Part shown: one piece after another, positions 21,665 to 33,589 of the stretch
Layout: every line of letters starts with the position of its first letter
How positions within the stretch are numbered: the stretch's first letter is position 1
Source of the DNA: Sycobia sp. Sy_11
Lineage: Eukaryota > Arthropoda > Insecta > Hymenoptera > Epichrysomallidae
Direction of reading: 5' to 3'
DNA: 64,000 nucleotides
Assembly (NCBI GenBank): GCA_018907035.1
Contig: JACCIC010000207.1
Coordinates: forward strand, 920,501 to 984,500
Notes under the pieces: generated by a model
What the model was told of the DNA's origin: nothing
Databases searched by the model: none
Seen by the model: only the letters and a program-made list of their open reading frames with translations
Position numbers and translations under genes: made by a program

Positions 21665-23744
21665 TTTATTTCAGTTTACTTGGACCAGAGCCTACGTAGG
21701 ATTTTCAAACGCCAGGGTTGATAAGCGTTGGAAAGATTTTCCCCATCAGCGCTATGTTGAAGAAGAATCTATTTTCTTCCTCAGGTGCCTTGATGTTGGG
21801 GTATGTGTTTGTCACAGCCCTGGCTCTGGGACAATCATTTTCATCGTTTATGTTAAGTTGAGTCATATCCAAGGGATTATCGGGTTCGACTCCAGTATCC
21901 TCGTCCCTTACACGTTTCCCGAACATTTTCGTGGGCTGCAGCGGGTACAGTTTCGTGTAGTGACATTGTTTTCACCACCTTCGTAGCAATAGATTTTCCG
22001 TCTATCAGGGCATCTGTCTGCCCAGTGTCCTGTTTTCTTACAGGTCCAGCAGGGCCTGTCATCCTCCCGCTGTGGTCCATCTCCGGAACGCCGTACGTTC
22101 TCTCGTGCTGGGGAAATATACTTTCGAACACGTCTATCAGGCGATCTTTACGAACGATATCTATGATCATCTCTGCTAGGTGATCGGTAATGACGGTCAG
22201 GTGTTCTTCTTCTCTGTGATTCACGGTCTAGGATACGTGGTGGGCTTCGAGAGGGGTGTCGGTGTCGCTATGGCGGGGATGGACAGGGGTTGCTGGGACG
22301 TGATGCCGATATAAGGTGAGGGGTATCTCGGCGATGGGGGTGGTCTTTATGATAAGGTGACGGCGACCGATACCACGGCGATGGACTACTTTGTCGCCTG
22401 CTCTCTTCTGCTCGTTTCCCTGTTGATTATGGGAGACGGACTTTCTCTTGGGGTATTTCTCCGTGAGTTGTGGGAATGCGATCGTATGAAGTCGCCCCTG
22501 GTGTCTGCTGTGGCAGATGGCTCACTTATCGTGACCACTTTCTTCGGGGCCGTTGTTTTTTCATTATCAATTGCCACCAGTCTCGATAGTCTATTCGCCC
22601 TTTCTGACGGAGAGCAGGCCGCAGTGCTCACCATGCACTCGTCTTGTGCCGGCGGTTCTTTGTACCGCTTCGTGAGATCGTTCTTCAGCTCGATTTGCTG
22701 ACCCAGCAATTGCAGCTCGTCGATGGACCGGAATTCATTTCTATTAATCTTTTCCATGAACGACGGATGGAGGTTTCTTATATCCTGTCGAGCCCGGCTC
22801 CCAGTGTTAGTGAAGGTGCCATATTATCTAGTAGGACGCGTATCTACTAGTATCTCTGAGATATGAGCTAAGCGTAGAGTATAATCGATAGGCCGGAATT
22901 GACGTCGCAGCGCTGCTTTGAATTTTTCCAGGTTATGTGACTGTTTGTATAGGAGTCTGGCTCAGATGCGGTCTGAGCCGCCCAGTATCCCTGGAATTAA
23001 TTTTAAAATATCAGCCGCTGGAATGTCGAGGCTGTTTATTGTTTCCTCGAGGGGCTCCCATGAACTGTACCTTCCACTGGCGCAGCAATTGTCCGGTCCG
23101 TGTTTCCTTCAAATACGTGTTTTCAAAGGGTCGGCTTGTATTCATGTTGGTGCATGTTGTTGGTGCTGCGTTAGGCGTGGGCTGCGCTCCAGGTGTCGTG
23201 CAGGGCATATCCGGGTGTGGCATCGCGGCGTAATGCTGGAACAGCGCCGGGTGAGCATATGGCCATCCTCCAGGCAGATGTTGCCAGCTGTTGGCAGCAG
23301 TTGGGAAATGGTTATCTCCAGTGGTGTTGGTGCTGTGTGCTGGTGCTGATGACCATGTATGGAGCTGTATTCGCTCAGATCGGTGCCATGGTGGCGATGG
23401 GGTTTCGTGGAGTTCTTATTTTCTGCAGTATCGCTGTTATCTGCGTCGTGTTGAATGTGCACGAGTGCGGTGGAACTCAAAACTTATGACAATTCCACAA
23501 TGTCTCGGTTTGTCTCTTTTGCTTCGTCATCTTTGGCGTGCCATTGTGCTGCTCTTGGTCCGAAAAGCAGCGACATTTCGAAGCGCAGTAGTCTGTCTTT
23601 CAGTATAGTTAGATCTTCATCTATTTGAATATGTAGCCGTTCGGCTTCAGCGAGCAGCGCGTCTTTTCGTAGTTTCTCGTAGACGCTGCTAAGTCTTGCT
23701 CTCTTCTCATCTATATCAGTTCTTGCTTCTTGAGGCAGTTCCAT
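21665..23744 (-). pseudogene. gag: Gypsy-2 gag and start of protease
   Basis: The minus-strand ATG at 23744 begins MELPQEARTDIDEKRARLSS, a charged helical region. The capsid-like part continues through several frames, including GQLLRQWKVQFMGAP near 23070. A basic linker at 22757-22386 precedes the zinc knuckle at about 22070-21960: CWTCKKTGHWADRC, then CYEGGENNVTTRNC, in which the second Cys of the second finger is Gly. Protease starts near 21740 with KIFPTLINPGV, so the catalytic Asp is Asn. Several frameshifts and stops make the copy inactive. It represents the same lineage as Gypsy-1. Confidence 0.75.
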
Positions 23745-24186
23745 TGTTCCTTGGTGGGGTTTTCAAAAGGGGTTACCCAACGATACAAGTGTAAAAAAAA
23801 CCATAACGGTATATATACAATAAAAGCGTAAGAACAGCTACTCCACATGTTCTTGTTTAGGTCTACTCAGAGTAAAAACAAAAAGCGTATTTTTCTAGAG
23901 GGAGATAAAATTGTATTCTCTTCTCTTTCTGGGACTTGCAACCGTCCAACAAAACCGTAGAAAATTTTTCTTCTTCCAGTAGATTTGGTACTCGTCTATA
24001 CTTGTAGAAGAATTAGTTGTTATGTGTAGTAACGGACGAAGTATTTACCATAGTAGAATTCTCTTGATAAAATAAAATGTCAAGTGTAACAGCTTAATTG
24101 AATTTTTAATGTAGATAGGTAATAAAAGAAAATATTATTATGCTATAATCTTTTTATAAATGTAATTATTTATAAAATTGGTTATC
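23745..24186. other. Gypsy-2 5' flank and AT-rich DNA
   Basis: 23760-23800 may be 5' untranslated element sequence. No primer-binding site or LTR matching 19.8-20.2 kb was found. The rest is AT-rich and featureless. Confidence 0.35.
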
Positions 24187-24252
24187 ATTGATTAATTAAA
24201 ACAATTGAATTGTACTTCTGTCGACTGCCCATATACAAATTAATAAATATCA

Positions 24253-24292
24253 GTCCCTGATGAGGAGCCGTAGCGAGCTCGAAACGTTGGAC
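24253..24292 (+). ncRNA. Hammerhead-ribozyme-like motif in PLE-B
   Basis: GTCC, CTGATGA, an extra G, GAGC/GCTC stem around an 8-base loop, GAAA, CGTT, GGAC. Stem I (GTCC/GGAC) is perfectly paired and both core strands are intact. AACGTT at the cleavage side is self-complementary, which could allow two molecules to form stem III together. Confidence 0.65.
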
Positions 24293-24306
24293 AAGTCTTC
24301 AATTAG

Positions 24307-24378
24307 GTAAGGGTGTTGGGGACAGTCAGACTGCACTTTACTAACAAAGAATTTTTTCAGCTAATATTTTATTTTCAG
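24307..24378 (+). other. Intron-like segment in the PLE-B terminus
   Basis: A donor AG|GTAAGG (GT at 24307), a perfect TACTAAC branch site near 24339 and two acceptors (TTTTTTCAG ending 24360, TTATTTTCAG ending 24378) define a 54- or 72-base intron just downstream of the hammerhead-like motif. PLE copies are known to retain introns. Confidence 0.5.
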
Positions 24379-24657
24379 ATTAGTCTACGGGGGTGAATAT
24401 AAACAAGGACAGTCTGACTGTCATTATCATTTTAATTTAATTTTTAATTTAATTTTTATTTTTAATTTTTATTTTTTATTTTTATTATTTATTATTTGTA
24501 TTTCTTATTTTTTATTTTTTATTGTTATTTTTATTTTTTATTTTTTAGTTTTTATTTTTATTTTATTTTTATTTTTATTTTTATTTTATTTTATTTTTGG
24601 TTGAAATTGATTGGACTGTAAGACCAATAAAAAATATTTATTAAATTGATTAATTAA

Positions 24658-25514
24658 GTCGTATAAAAAAATTATTATATTGTGTACTATGGATGCTGAT
24701 TCATTTATTTTTTTTTCTAAGAGTGAAATAAAAATTTTTCAAAAAAGAGAGAGAGAAAAAGATTTTACTGGTTTATTTTAACTTGAGCATCAATTCCAAA
24801 TTTGTTGATAAAAATTTTATTTATAAAAAACTATTTATTATTTATTATTAATTATTATTATTGTTATGTTACTACTTTCTTCTGAGTTGAAGTATGGTTG
24901 TTAACCAAGGTATCTTCGCTATGATTATTATTTATCCGTTATTGCAATTCTTCTTTACCACCACATATTCTGACCACTTACTCTCTCCACTGACTGGCAG
25001 TAATAATCCAAATAAGGCTTATTGAAGACAAAGAGAAGAGATACAATTTTTTTTCCTTTTGTACTCTCAATTAAATAGTAAAAGAAAACACTTCTATAAT
25101 TTCTTGAGGCAGGTTTTCCTTCTTATATGGTTTTCTCCTGTTGATTTATTTATTAATAATTAAAATGTAATAACACACTATAAATATAAAAATATAGGCA
25201 TGATAATTTCTCTCTTTTTTCTTGTTTTGTTTATGTTTATTTAATTATTATTATATTAATGTCACTTTATTATGTTACACGTACAAGCTTCACGTAAATC
25301 TTCTCAAGTCTTTCTTGATCTTCACTTCGATCCTCCAATCGGCGCTATTCTTTTCCATTTGCAACAATTATCACGTTTCTTCTCCGATTTGCACCAATCA
25401 TCATCCTTCTTCTCCTATTTATACCAATCCTGGGCCCTTCCGTATCATTATTACTTTAATGACCGACATTATCGGTTGGCAACAGCTTGTTTCATGACTA
25501 GCACCGCGCGCCAA
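24658..25514. other. AT-rich DNA without recognisable features
   Basis: No ORF, repeat end or splice-like exon was recognised. Confidence 0.5.
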
Positions 25515-25723
25515 TTTCAAATCTACCCAGGAGATATATCTATATGTATCTCCCCGTCGGTAGTTCGGTGCGGCGCCGCTAAGAGCGCTGGCGCTGTCTT
25601 CGCGCTTCTTCTTCCTCTCTCCGTCTATCTTCTCCTACATGCGTCTACTGTGCGCCTCTATATATATCTCTCTGTTTCTTTCTCTCTATCTGGCTCTATT
25701 CTTTAGGGTATATGTCTCCATTT

Positions 25724-25757
<34 letters not shown>

Positions 25758-27397
25758 ATATATATATATATATAACTTTTCTTTATTTCTCTGTCTGCAT
25801 AATTTTACCTTTCTTTTTCTTCTTCTATCTTCCTATTTCTATTTGCATATAATTCTCTCTATATCGCTCTTTATGTATATATTTCTTTCTTCTTCTGTAT
25901 ATTTAATTTTCCTTCTTATCTACACATCTTCTCAATCTTCCTTGCTACTGCTCTACATACAGGTTGCTTTTCTCGCTACTACTCGCCTCTTTTATTTCCT
26001 TTACTTATCTGCATGCATCTATACTTCTTGTCTATATGACTCTTGGTGTGTTACAAGCATCCATGCAACTTTAGATTCTTATTTATTTATTATTTATTTC
26101 ATTTTTCAGGTTGTAGGCTGTTGCAATTTCCATTGCAAACTCCCCCCTCCTAAACCGGAACACTCGGTGAGTGGACCGCGTTTACATTGATTTCGCGTTA
26201 CAGTGTATCGCTTGTTTCGCTCGCTGCCACCTCTAGTTCCCCCTTCTCCGTGAATCGTCCGTCATCTGGTATTGCTTCCCCCCCCGTTCTTCCTGCGTTA
26301 TTCCTTCCTGATTCTTCCTCCCTTCCCTGTAACTATCCCCGCTTCTCTATTCCTGCCTTCCCTGTGAATACCCTCGCTTCTCTGTTACTATCTTGCCTAT
26401 CTATTCTTCCCCGGCTATTCCTCCCCCCCTCCATCTCCAACTTCCCACCTGGCTCCCACTATCTGTCCGCCCGTCCCTTCTTTCCTGTTACTACCTACGG
26501 GAGCTTCCCTTTCTTCCTTCGGGTTGATTTCCCCTATCCCTGCCCCTTCTCTAGCCTCGTATTCGCACTGGAGCGGACCTCCCCAAGCCCCCTCCTCTTC
26601 TTCTTCGTCTACTGAGATATCTCTTATATAATAGATAGTCTCTTCAGCCTCCTTGCCTTGCATCTCCTTAACTTCCGTACAAACCCTAATTAACCCTTCC
26701 CCTATTTCTTCCGTCGCTACTTCCGTTCTCCCTTCTTCCGTCACTGCTCCTTTCGTCGCTGCTTCCGTATTTGAAACTACCCGGATATATCTATATGTAT
26801 CTCCCCGTCGGTAGTTCGGTGCGGCGCCGCTAAGAGCGGTGGCGCTGTCGGCCGCTCCTTCTCCGCGGCGACTTCCGTCTTCACGCTGGCTGCTACTTCT
26901 AGTGCGGTCGTCTGCTGTGCGCACGGCGCACGCTGTATCTCTCCGACTCTCACTAATCTCATTGTGTTTTTCAGCGCCTCCACGCGCCCTTCCTGCTTGT
27001 TGAGCTGACATCGTTGAGCTCGGTAGGAACATTGTCTTTGCTGCTTTCTTTTTCTGTGTGCGGCTTCCTTGCAATGGTTTGTTACAACCGCAGCCCGTGC
27101 GGCGTCCAGTATGCCGCGTCTAACCTAGCGCGGCCACGTGTCGATCTTCCACTTCCAGTTTGCAGCATCCGTCTGGCTGACGGCCTCCGCCACATATGAA
27201 GTATCTTTAATTTTTTTTTTACGTTAAGGTTCCTCTTTATGTTTGCCTTCCGAATTTTCTCTCATCATTTCCCCATTTCGGGGTTATGTTGTGGCTTGCT
27301 CTCCTAGCCTCTCTCTCACTCCTTGTTTACTTCCTTTCTTCTTCTTCCTCTCTCCGTCTATCTTCTCCTGTATGCATCTACTGTCCGCATCTATCTA

Positions 27398-27480
<83 letters not shown>

Positions 27481-27778
27481 CTTTTCTTTATTTCTCTGCC
27501 TTCATGTATATATTTCTTTCTTCTTCTGTATACTTAATTTTCCTTCTTATCTATACATCTTCTCAATCTTTCTTTACAGTTATACATGCAGGTTGTTTTT
27601 CTCGCTACTAATCACCTCTTTTATTTCCTTTACTTATCTGCATGCATCTATACTTCTTGTCTATATATCTCTTATGTTACAAGCGGATGCTTGTAACACA
27701 CCAAGCAAATGTCATGCAACTTTATATTGTTATTTATTTATTATTTATTTCATTTTTCAGGTTGTAGGCTGTAATATA
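25515..27778 (-). mobile_element. Small LTR element without pol (minus-oriented)
   Basis: Two direct repeats share a GC-rich start (TATATCTATATGTATCTCCC, CGGTAGTTCGGTGCGGCGCC) at about 25525-25597 and 26775-26850. They also share an end (CTTCTTCTTCCTCTCTCCGT to TTTTTCAGGTTGTAGGCTGT) at about 25605-26125 and 27340-27772. The right copy carries about 480 extra bases between those blocks. Beside the left repeat, the minus strand reads AGGAGGGGGGAGTTTGCAA, a polypurine tract followed by an LTR-like start. This fits a minus-oriented element with 5' LTR about 26770-27775, an internal region of about 620 bases and 3' LTR about 25515-26140. No protease, RT or integrase is present. Confidence 0.6.
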
Positions 27779-28785
27779 TAATAGCTAAAAATAGAAAGAA
27801 TAATTACAATATTAGAATGTTATTATACTAAAGCGAGTAATTGTAAATTATGTTTGTTATCATGCTCCCAGCAGCTATTAGTTAAAATTAATAGCTTAAT
27901 TATGAATACTCATCAACATATTAATCAAAAAAAGTAATTAATTGAATAGATTATTTTCAAAAGGTAAAAAGAAATTAGCGGCATTTGCTTTTTTTTGATT
28001 TCAAGTTATCAAAATTTTAACTGTATTTGACCACAGTTAAACCACCACTAACTTTTATTAAGGAAAAAGGACTGACAACATAGCAATATTAGTGAAATGT
28101 ATAAGATATATATATGAACCATGAGAACATACGTATAAATTTAAATATGATACCAATAATTTAGAATAATATATGAATAAGAAATGAATAATTTGTGCAT
28201 GGAAAAATATTTGAATAACTGGTAATATATCTCAAAATTTTCAGAAAAGGCTATTTAACTTATATATAAGCACACTAAGTCTAAGAGGTATTTGACCTCG
28301 ACCTTCTACCTTTATTTACGTAATTACCAAATTTATCATTTATTTTGCTATTATTTCAGTTTGAAATACCAGCATGTTTCGCTAGAAAAAGAGAAAGTTG
28401 TTCTCTTTTGTGTGTTTACACTTCAGGCAGAAAATAACGTATAATGTTACTATGTGAAATTATAAGTAAAATTATAAATATACTATTACTTATAATTCCA
28501 TCATTATAAATACATATATATATTCATGTAACATGCAATATAAATACATACGTGCAAAATTTTTGTGAATATAACATTGAGAGAAAATATTGTCTATATA
28601 TCACCTTACTTGCTTCTAGAAAATGTATATAAAAGGGGTAACGAAAAGGGGTTTACGTGAATTAGCTTCAGTCCGATAAATCAATTAATTATGAATTCTT
28701 AATTAATACATTAATACATAAATCTGACGAAAAAGGGAGACAGAAAAAAGAAACTTTTATTTGTTAAAATTTTGCCTGTAAGATT
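27779..28785. other. AT-rich DNA without recognisable features
   Basis: Nothing recognised. Confidence 0.5.
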
Positions 28786-30083
28786 TTGACAGTCTATGCT
28801 ATTTCGAATTCTTCTGTGCACACTCCTAGATGCAGTCGTCGCATGTCCGTGTGTACACGTGTATGTGTGCTGCGTATTTTTCGCTTCGCACGGCTAAGCT
28901 AATGGGGATCAGGAAAATGAGTGGGAGCACGGTTTAACTCTTCTCCCAGATTCAGGCTATTATTACTTACTATTATCTGCATGTGTGTGTGTGCGTGGAC
29001 TCTTCCACGCCGCTGCTGGAGAACTCCGCTGTAAAGGGGGACAGGAAACGGGAAATGAATCACGCGGTATACTTGATGAGATTTTGACAATATTAATATT
29101 TATTCACGCATGAGACTATTTCACAGAGGTAGACTAGTACATACGCAATGTACTAGTTGCGGGTTTCGCGACAATACAATAATTATTTACACTGATACGC
29201 TATCACATAAAATACGCGGGGACGGGGAACACGGAATGGGACACTTACTATCTACGACACGGGGACTACGGTAAATGTCGGAACGCTATTTTACAGACAA
29301 TGCACTTTAATACACTAGCATATACGAAGCTACGAAATTACGAAAAGGATATAACAAAATACGCCAGGTGCGCAATATAGGTTATGCGTACATAACCGTG
29401 AAGCTGCACGTGCGGTGATCGCGACGCGTGGACGCAGCGGTGGGACAGCAGTCTAGCTCTACACACTTAGAAATTGATACAATAAAAAGAATACAAAGCT
29501 ACTTGCCGCTGACGACGATGTGTCGCTGGCCTGAAGCTCGCTGGTGCTCGCGGGTGCTCGCGGCCGCCGCCTGGTATCAGAGCAGCTGGAGGCGCTCTCT
29601 CTCTCTCTCTCTCTCTCTCACTCACTTACGCGGACGCGCTGCTAGCTCTCGCTTCTCGCTCGCGCGGTTGCGTGTGGCGCATGGCGCTTAGCTGCTGATG
29701 ACGTCGCTATTCGCAACGTTACACGACGGCAGCGCGTGTGCGCTTCCTCGAAATATATGACGCTCACGGTCCGGGGCTGCTGCGAGGATATCGCCGCGTC
29801 TTCTCCGCTCCTCCGATGGGTTCGCACGTAGTTTACACAGATGTAAACTTACAACACGTCAACCGCGAAGGACGCTACAAGGGCGACCTTAATCTGTGCG
29901 ATTCGAAACGATAGACAACGAAACGAAAAAAACAATATTGAAGCGGGACGGATAAAATTATATCGGACTATCTGAAGATCAGAGACGGAAGTGAAATACG
30001 CGCGTACGATTTCGCGAACTCAAGTGAACACTCGCGGTTTCACGCGAGCGCTCTAAGCTACCACCGCCGTTCGGCTGTTACAA
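28786..30083 (-). mobile_element. GC-rich block, probable LTR remnant
   Basis: 29400-30080 is strongly GC-rich, contains a (CT)n run at 29598-29622, and on the minus strand starts TGTAACAGCCG beside a short (TA)n tract. That resembles the TGTAACC start and TA target of the Gypsy-1 LTR. No second copy or internal coding region was found, and the other end could not be placed. Confidence 0.35.
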
Positions 30084-30093
30084 TATATATATA

Positions 30094-31368
30094 TTAGGTT
30101 GTCAAATATCTCCCTTCCGCTTTTTTGCTCTTCATTCAATGCTTTATAAAAAGTGTTAAAGTGGTCGGATTTACTTCAAATATGCGTCGTTTTGTACCAT
30201 AATCTGTTTCCATCTAGACGGTAACTCATAATACCCCTCTCGTAGAAACCCCTCTCCTTATTTTCGAAGAACTCGGACAGCCACTTGTCACAAGCCTCTT
30301 TTGAGTCCTACATTATACCAGGAAGAGCATTGGACATGGACAGAAACAGGTGGTAATCACTTGGTGCTATGTTCGGACTATATGGTGGATGCAAAACCTC
30401 CCATTCGAACTCCCGTAGCTTCTGACGAGTCATCAACGAAGTGTGTGGTCTGTCGTTGTCCTGGTGGAACACTACACACTTCCTATTGGCCAATTGTGGA
30501 CGCTGATTGATAGCCTGCTTCAAGCGATCCAGTTGTTCACAGTAGATGGTAGAATTAAGCGTCTGGCCATATGGAAGGAGCTCATAGTGGATGATTCCCT
30601 TCCAATCCCACCAAACACAGCAAAACCTTCCTGGCTGTCAATCCCGGCTTGGCCACTGTTGGGACGGTCCACCGGACTTAGACCACGTCCGTTATCGCTT
30701 CATATTGTCGTATGTGATCCATTTTTCGTCGCCAGTCACCATACGTTTCAAAAATGGGTTGAGTTCGTTCCGTTTCAGCAGCGCATCGCAGGCATTGATT
30801 CGGTCCAGAAGGTTTTTTTGCGTCAAATCATGCGGCACCCAAATATCAAGCTTTTTTTTATCCAGCTTTCTGCAGATGGTTTAAAATAGTTTGGTGACTA
30901 ACTCTCATCTCCTGGGCGATGTGACGGCATGCCACATGTCGGTCTAACTCGATAAATTCCATGATTTGATCGGTATTTGTCGTCAAAGAACTTCCGCCGG
31001 CTGGCTTATCCATGGTGTCGTTTTCATCGACTCTGAATCGTCGAAACCATGCCTCTGCGGTTCGAAGTGATAGCGTGCCATCCCCCAAAAGACCATTAAT
31101 CTCACGGAACTTTTCTCTAACGGATTTGCATTTGACGAAGGTAAACTTTAAAATAGTCTGAATTTCGGCATTAGTGAACTCCATGTTTACACGTCTACAA
31201 CTTTTGAACGCAATATCTAAACTAATCATGCATAACGTCGTTTTTTACGTTATGTCAAGACCTTTCAAATTATATATAATATTGCCAGATACGATCTCTA
31301 TAGCGCTTTGTACATAGCCACGAAATTCATAAGACAAAAAGGCGGAAGGGAGATATTTGGCAACCTTA
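30094..31368 (-). mobile_element. Mariner-A, complete element
   Basis: About 32-bp terminal inverted repeats, TTAGGTTGTCAAATATCTCC at the left and on the opposite strand TAAGGTTGCCAAATATCTCC at the right, with flanking TA target duplications at 30092-30093 and 31369-31370. The length of 1275 bp is normal for a mariner. It is inserted in the TA run beside the GC-rich block at 28.8-30.08 kb. Confidence 0.92.
30308..31187 (-). pseudogene. Mariner-A transposase
   Basis: The minus strand from about 31187 begins MEFTNAEIQTILKFTFVKCK, the helix-turn-helix DNA-binding half, continuing to SHQTILNHLQKAG. A frameshift near 30860 is followed by the catalytic half: VTGDEKWITYDN (first Asp), an in-frame stop soon after, FHQDNDRPHTSLMTRQKL (second Asp) and SPNIAPSDYHLF (third Asp). 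All three catalytic aspartates are present, so decay is recent or limited, but the stop and frameshift prevent a full protein. It belongs to a different mariner subfamily from the copies at 32.0, 51.3 and 62.6 kb. Confidence 0.85.
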
Positions 31369-31499
31369 TATTCGTATTAGATAAAAAAAAAGAAACGAAC
31401 AAATACAAGCTACTGTGTCGATGGTTCTCCTGCTACTTGGTTTATCAATTCTTAAATGAAAATGAATTACGTATAGAAAAGGTGTACTCGTAAGCGTTG

Positions 31500-31870
31500 T
31501 GTATATCGCTCGTCGAGGGTCTGTTTTTACTAACGGGTTTTTCTAGTCAAAAGCTCAATTTTTATTCAAATCCTCTTAGAATTGATTTCAACGTTGGTAT
31601 AGCTTTTGTGGAGAATATGTATTTTTCAGAATTAAGAAATTCGACATCTTTCTGTTCTTTTTAAGTTTGCCAAAAATCTGCATGTATACTGTATGCATAC
31701 AGTATGGCAGTTGTCATCTGTTACTGCTCAATCGTATAGGTTTGAAAATTGTAATACGAATATGATCTTTTCTTCTATTTTGTCTGTTTGTACAGGTAAG
31801 TAAAAAACTAGCTTCTTCGCGCTAGTGAGCTGGACGACAGGGAGATGGGGCAGCAGTACACCATTCAGGA
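31500..31870 (-). repeat. Unclassified dispersed repeat R1, copy 2
   Basis: Inverted relative to 4446-4870. GCTCGTCGAGGG near 31510 and TAGTGAGCTGGACGACAGGG near 31822 are the shared blocks. It lies between Mariner-A and Mariner-B. Confidence 0.5.
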
Positions 31871-31893
31871 CTTACGTATGTCAGTAATACTAA

Positions 31894-31931
<38 letters not shown>
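31894..31931. repeat. (TA)n microsatellite
   Basis: TA dinucleotides. Confidence 0.9.
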
Positions 31932-31935
<4 letters not shown>

Positions 31936-31993
31936 AATACATGTAATACATGTGATATGTACAATACGTATATAATACATAATATATAATAAA

Positions 31994-33273
31994 CAAGGGT
32001 GGTTTAATGCGTAATCCGTGACCTGTAAATGAAGAAAAAATTTCTTTAAACAATTTTTTTTATTTTTCAATATAGTCCCCTCTCAACTTGATACATTTAT
32101 TCCAGCGGTCTTTTTAAGCCTTCCAAAAAGTAACTTTTGTCGAAATCCTCCAAATAATCATTTGTGACAGTCATAATCTCTTCATTCGATGAAAAGCTTT
32201 TCCCACCAAGCCAAGTTTTGATCTTTGGAAATAGAAAATAATCGGGCGGTGATAAATCTGGAGAATAATGTGGATGAGGAACTAATTTGTAACGTAATTC
32301 TGCTAATTTGACTGTTGCTATAGCACTCGTGTGAGTTGGTGCGTTGTCCTGGTGAAAGAGTACTTTTTTCTTCATCGGAGCCCTTTTTTCTTTTTCACTT
32401 CTTCAGTATGGCTTCAAATCTATCCAATCATGAAGCATCATACTGTCCTGTAATTATGTTTCCCTTCTGTAGGTAATCGATTAGTAATATACACCATGAG
32501 TCCCAAAAAAACTGTGGCCATGACTTTACCGGCTGATGGAACAGTTTTTGCTTTTTTCGCAGCAGGTTTTCCATGTTCAGTCCACATTTTGGACTGCCGT
32601 TTCGTTTCTGTCGTACAGTGATGAATTCATGTTTCATCAACAGTAACATAATGGAGCAAAAATTTGTTGGGTTATGCTGACACATGTCCAAACATTCTTT
32701 AGATGCAACCAATGCGCGACCGTTTATTGTCGACTGTGAGCAAACGCGGTACCCATCTTTGAGCTAGTTTTCTCATATTCAAAATTTCATGCAAAGTATG
32801 AAATACGCGTTCAGCCGAAATTCCTACAGTGTTACTAATCGTATCTTTAATCGACAATCTTCGAGTATCATGTCATGGATTTTATTGGCCATATTTTGAT
32901 TAGTCACCTCATTTTGATTAGTCATCACTTGTATTCATTCTACCACAACGAAATTCAGTAAACCACTTGGGAACCATTCCATGTGATGGAACAGAGTTCT
33001 AATAATATTTTTTAAACTTTTCTTCAATTTCCTTAATTGTTTTTCTACACAGAAAGTAATGTTTAATAAACACTCGAAATTCGTTTTTTTCCATGCTTTT
33101 GTAAAAACAATTAAACACAAAATTCAAAAGACTATCCAAAATTTTCTAACCAACGTATTGACTTCAAACTTTTTATACCTACTTATATGAGATAATAGTC
33201 TCTTAGAGTAGTAAAATATTTACGAGAACAGTGCCATCTTTCGAGAAGTCACGGACTTATCAAACCACCCTCG
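31994..33273 (-). mobile_element. Mariner-B, complete but decayed element
   Basis: The left end CAAGGGTGGTTTAATGCG and, on the opposite strand, the right end CGAGGGTGGTTTGATAAG form the inverted repeats, both leading into TCCGTGAC. A TA follows the right end; at the left the expected TA reads AA. The length is 1280 bp. The same family is present at 62636-63843. Confidence 0.88.
32097..33108 (-). pseudogene. Mariner-B transposase
   Basis: Minus-strand fragments cover the N-terminal HTH (33120-32935), the middle (32712-32428, SWPQFFWDSWCI and KGNIITGQYDAS) and the catalytic end (32375-32097). The end has LFHQDNAPTHTSAIATVKLA and HYSPDLSPPDYFLFPKIKTW, giving the second and third catalytic Asp. 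The first catalytic block is in a shifted frame. Multiple frameshifts make it nonfunctional. Confidence 0.85.
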
Positions 33274-33589
33274 TACATGTCAAATATATAATGATAAGAA
33301 AAAGAATATTTATGTCATAAATGTAAATATAAGACTACTAGCATCCCCTGTCTCGGCTTCGTCCGAATAATTTAACCGATTTCATAAACAATTCAATAAT
33401 ATCTAAGTAAAGAGTACTCTATATATACAAATCCATAATTCTATAAATAATTAACCGTAAATTACCTGTCATCGCTTCTGTATAAAAAGCTGCTTCAATG
33501 TAGAGTCCACTTCAAATAGTTGATATTTTGCCGACCATTTTATAAAATATGTATATATGTATATTAAATATGGTTTCGATGGAGAAAAT

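Larger units (their letters stand above)
24187..24657 (+). mobile_element. Penelope-like element insertion PLE-B (short, inverted arms)
   Basis: A 13-bp target duplication, ATTGATTAATTAA, lies at 24187-24199 and 24645-24657. The left ~45 bases are the minus-oriented PLE terminus (GTACTTCTGTCGACTGCCCA). From about 24250 the sequence is plus-oriented: hammerhead-like motif, intron-like segment, GACAGTCTGACTGTC palindrome, T/A-rich tail and GGACTGTAAGACCAATAAAAA. No coding sequence remains. The whole insertion is a terminal piece. Confidence 0.85.

Noticed and set aside
22357..23608. Plus-strand ORFs of 98-143 codons
   Set aside because: Antisense shadows of Gypsy-2 gag, which is supported on the minus strand by zinc-knuckle and protease motifs.
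25639..26190. 183-codon Leu/Ser/Tyr-rich plus-strand ORF
   Set aside because: CT and TA microsatellite translation inside an LTR on the non-coding strand.
26415..27074. 219-codon minus-strand ORF
   Set aside because: It runs from the internal region of the small LTR element into its LTR, is Glu/Ala/Arg-rich from composition and shows no gag or other motif; possible but unsupported.
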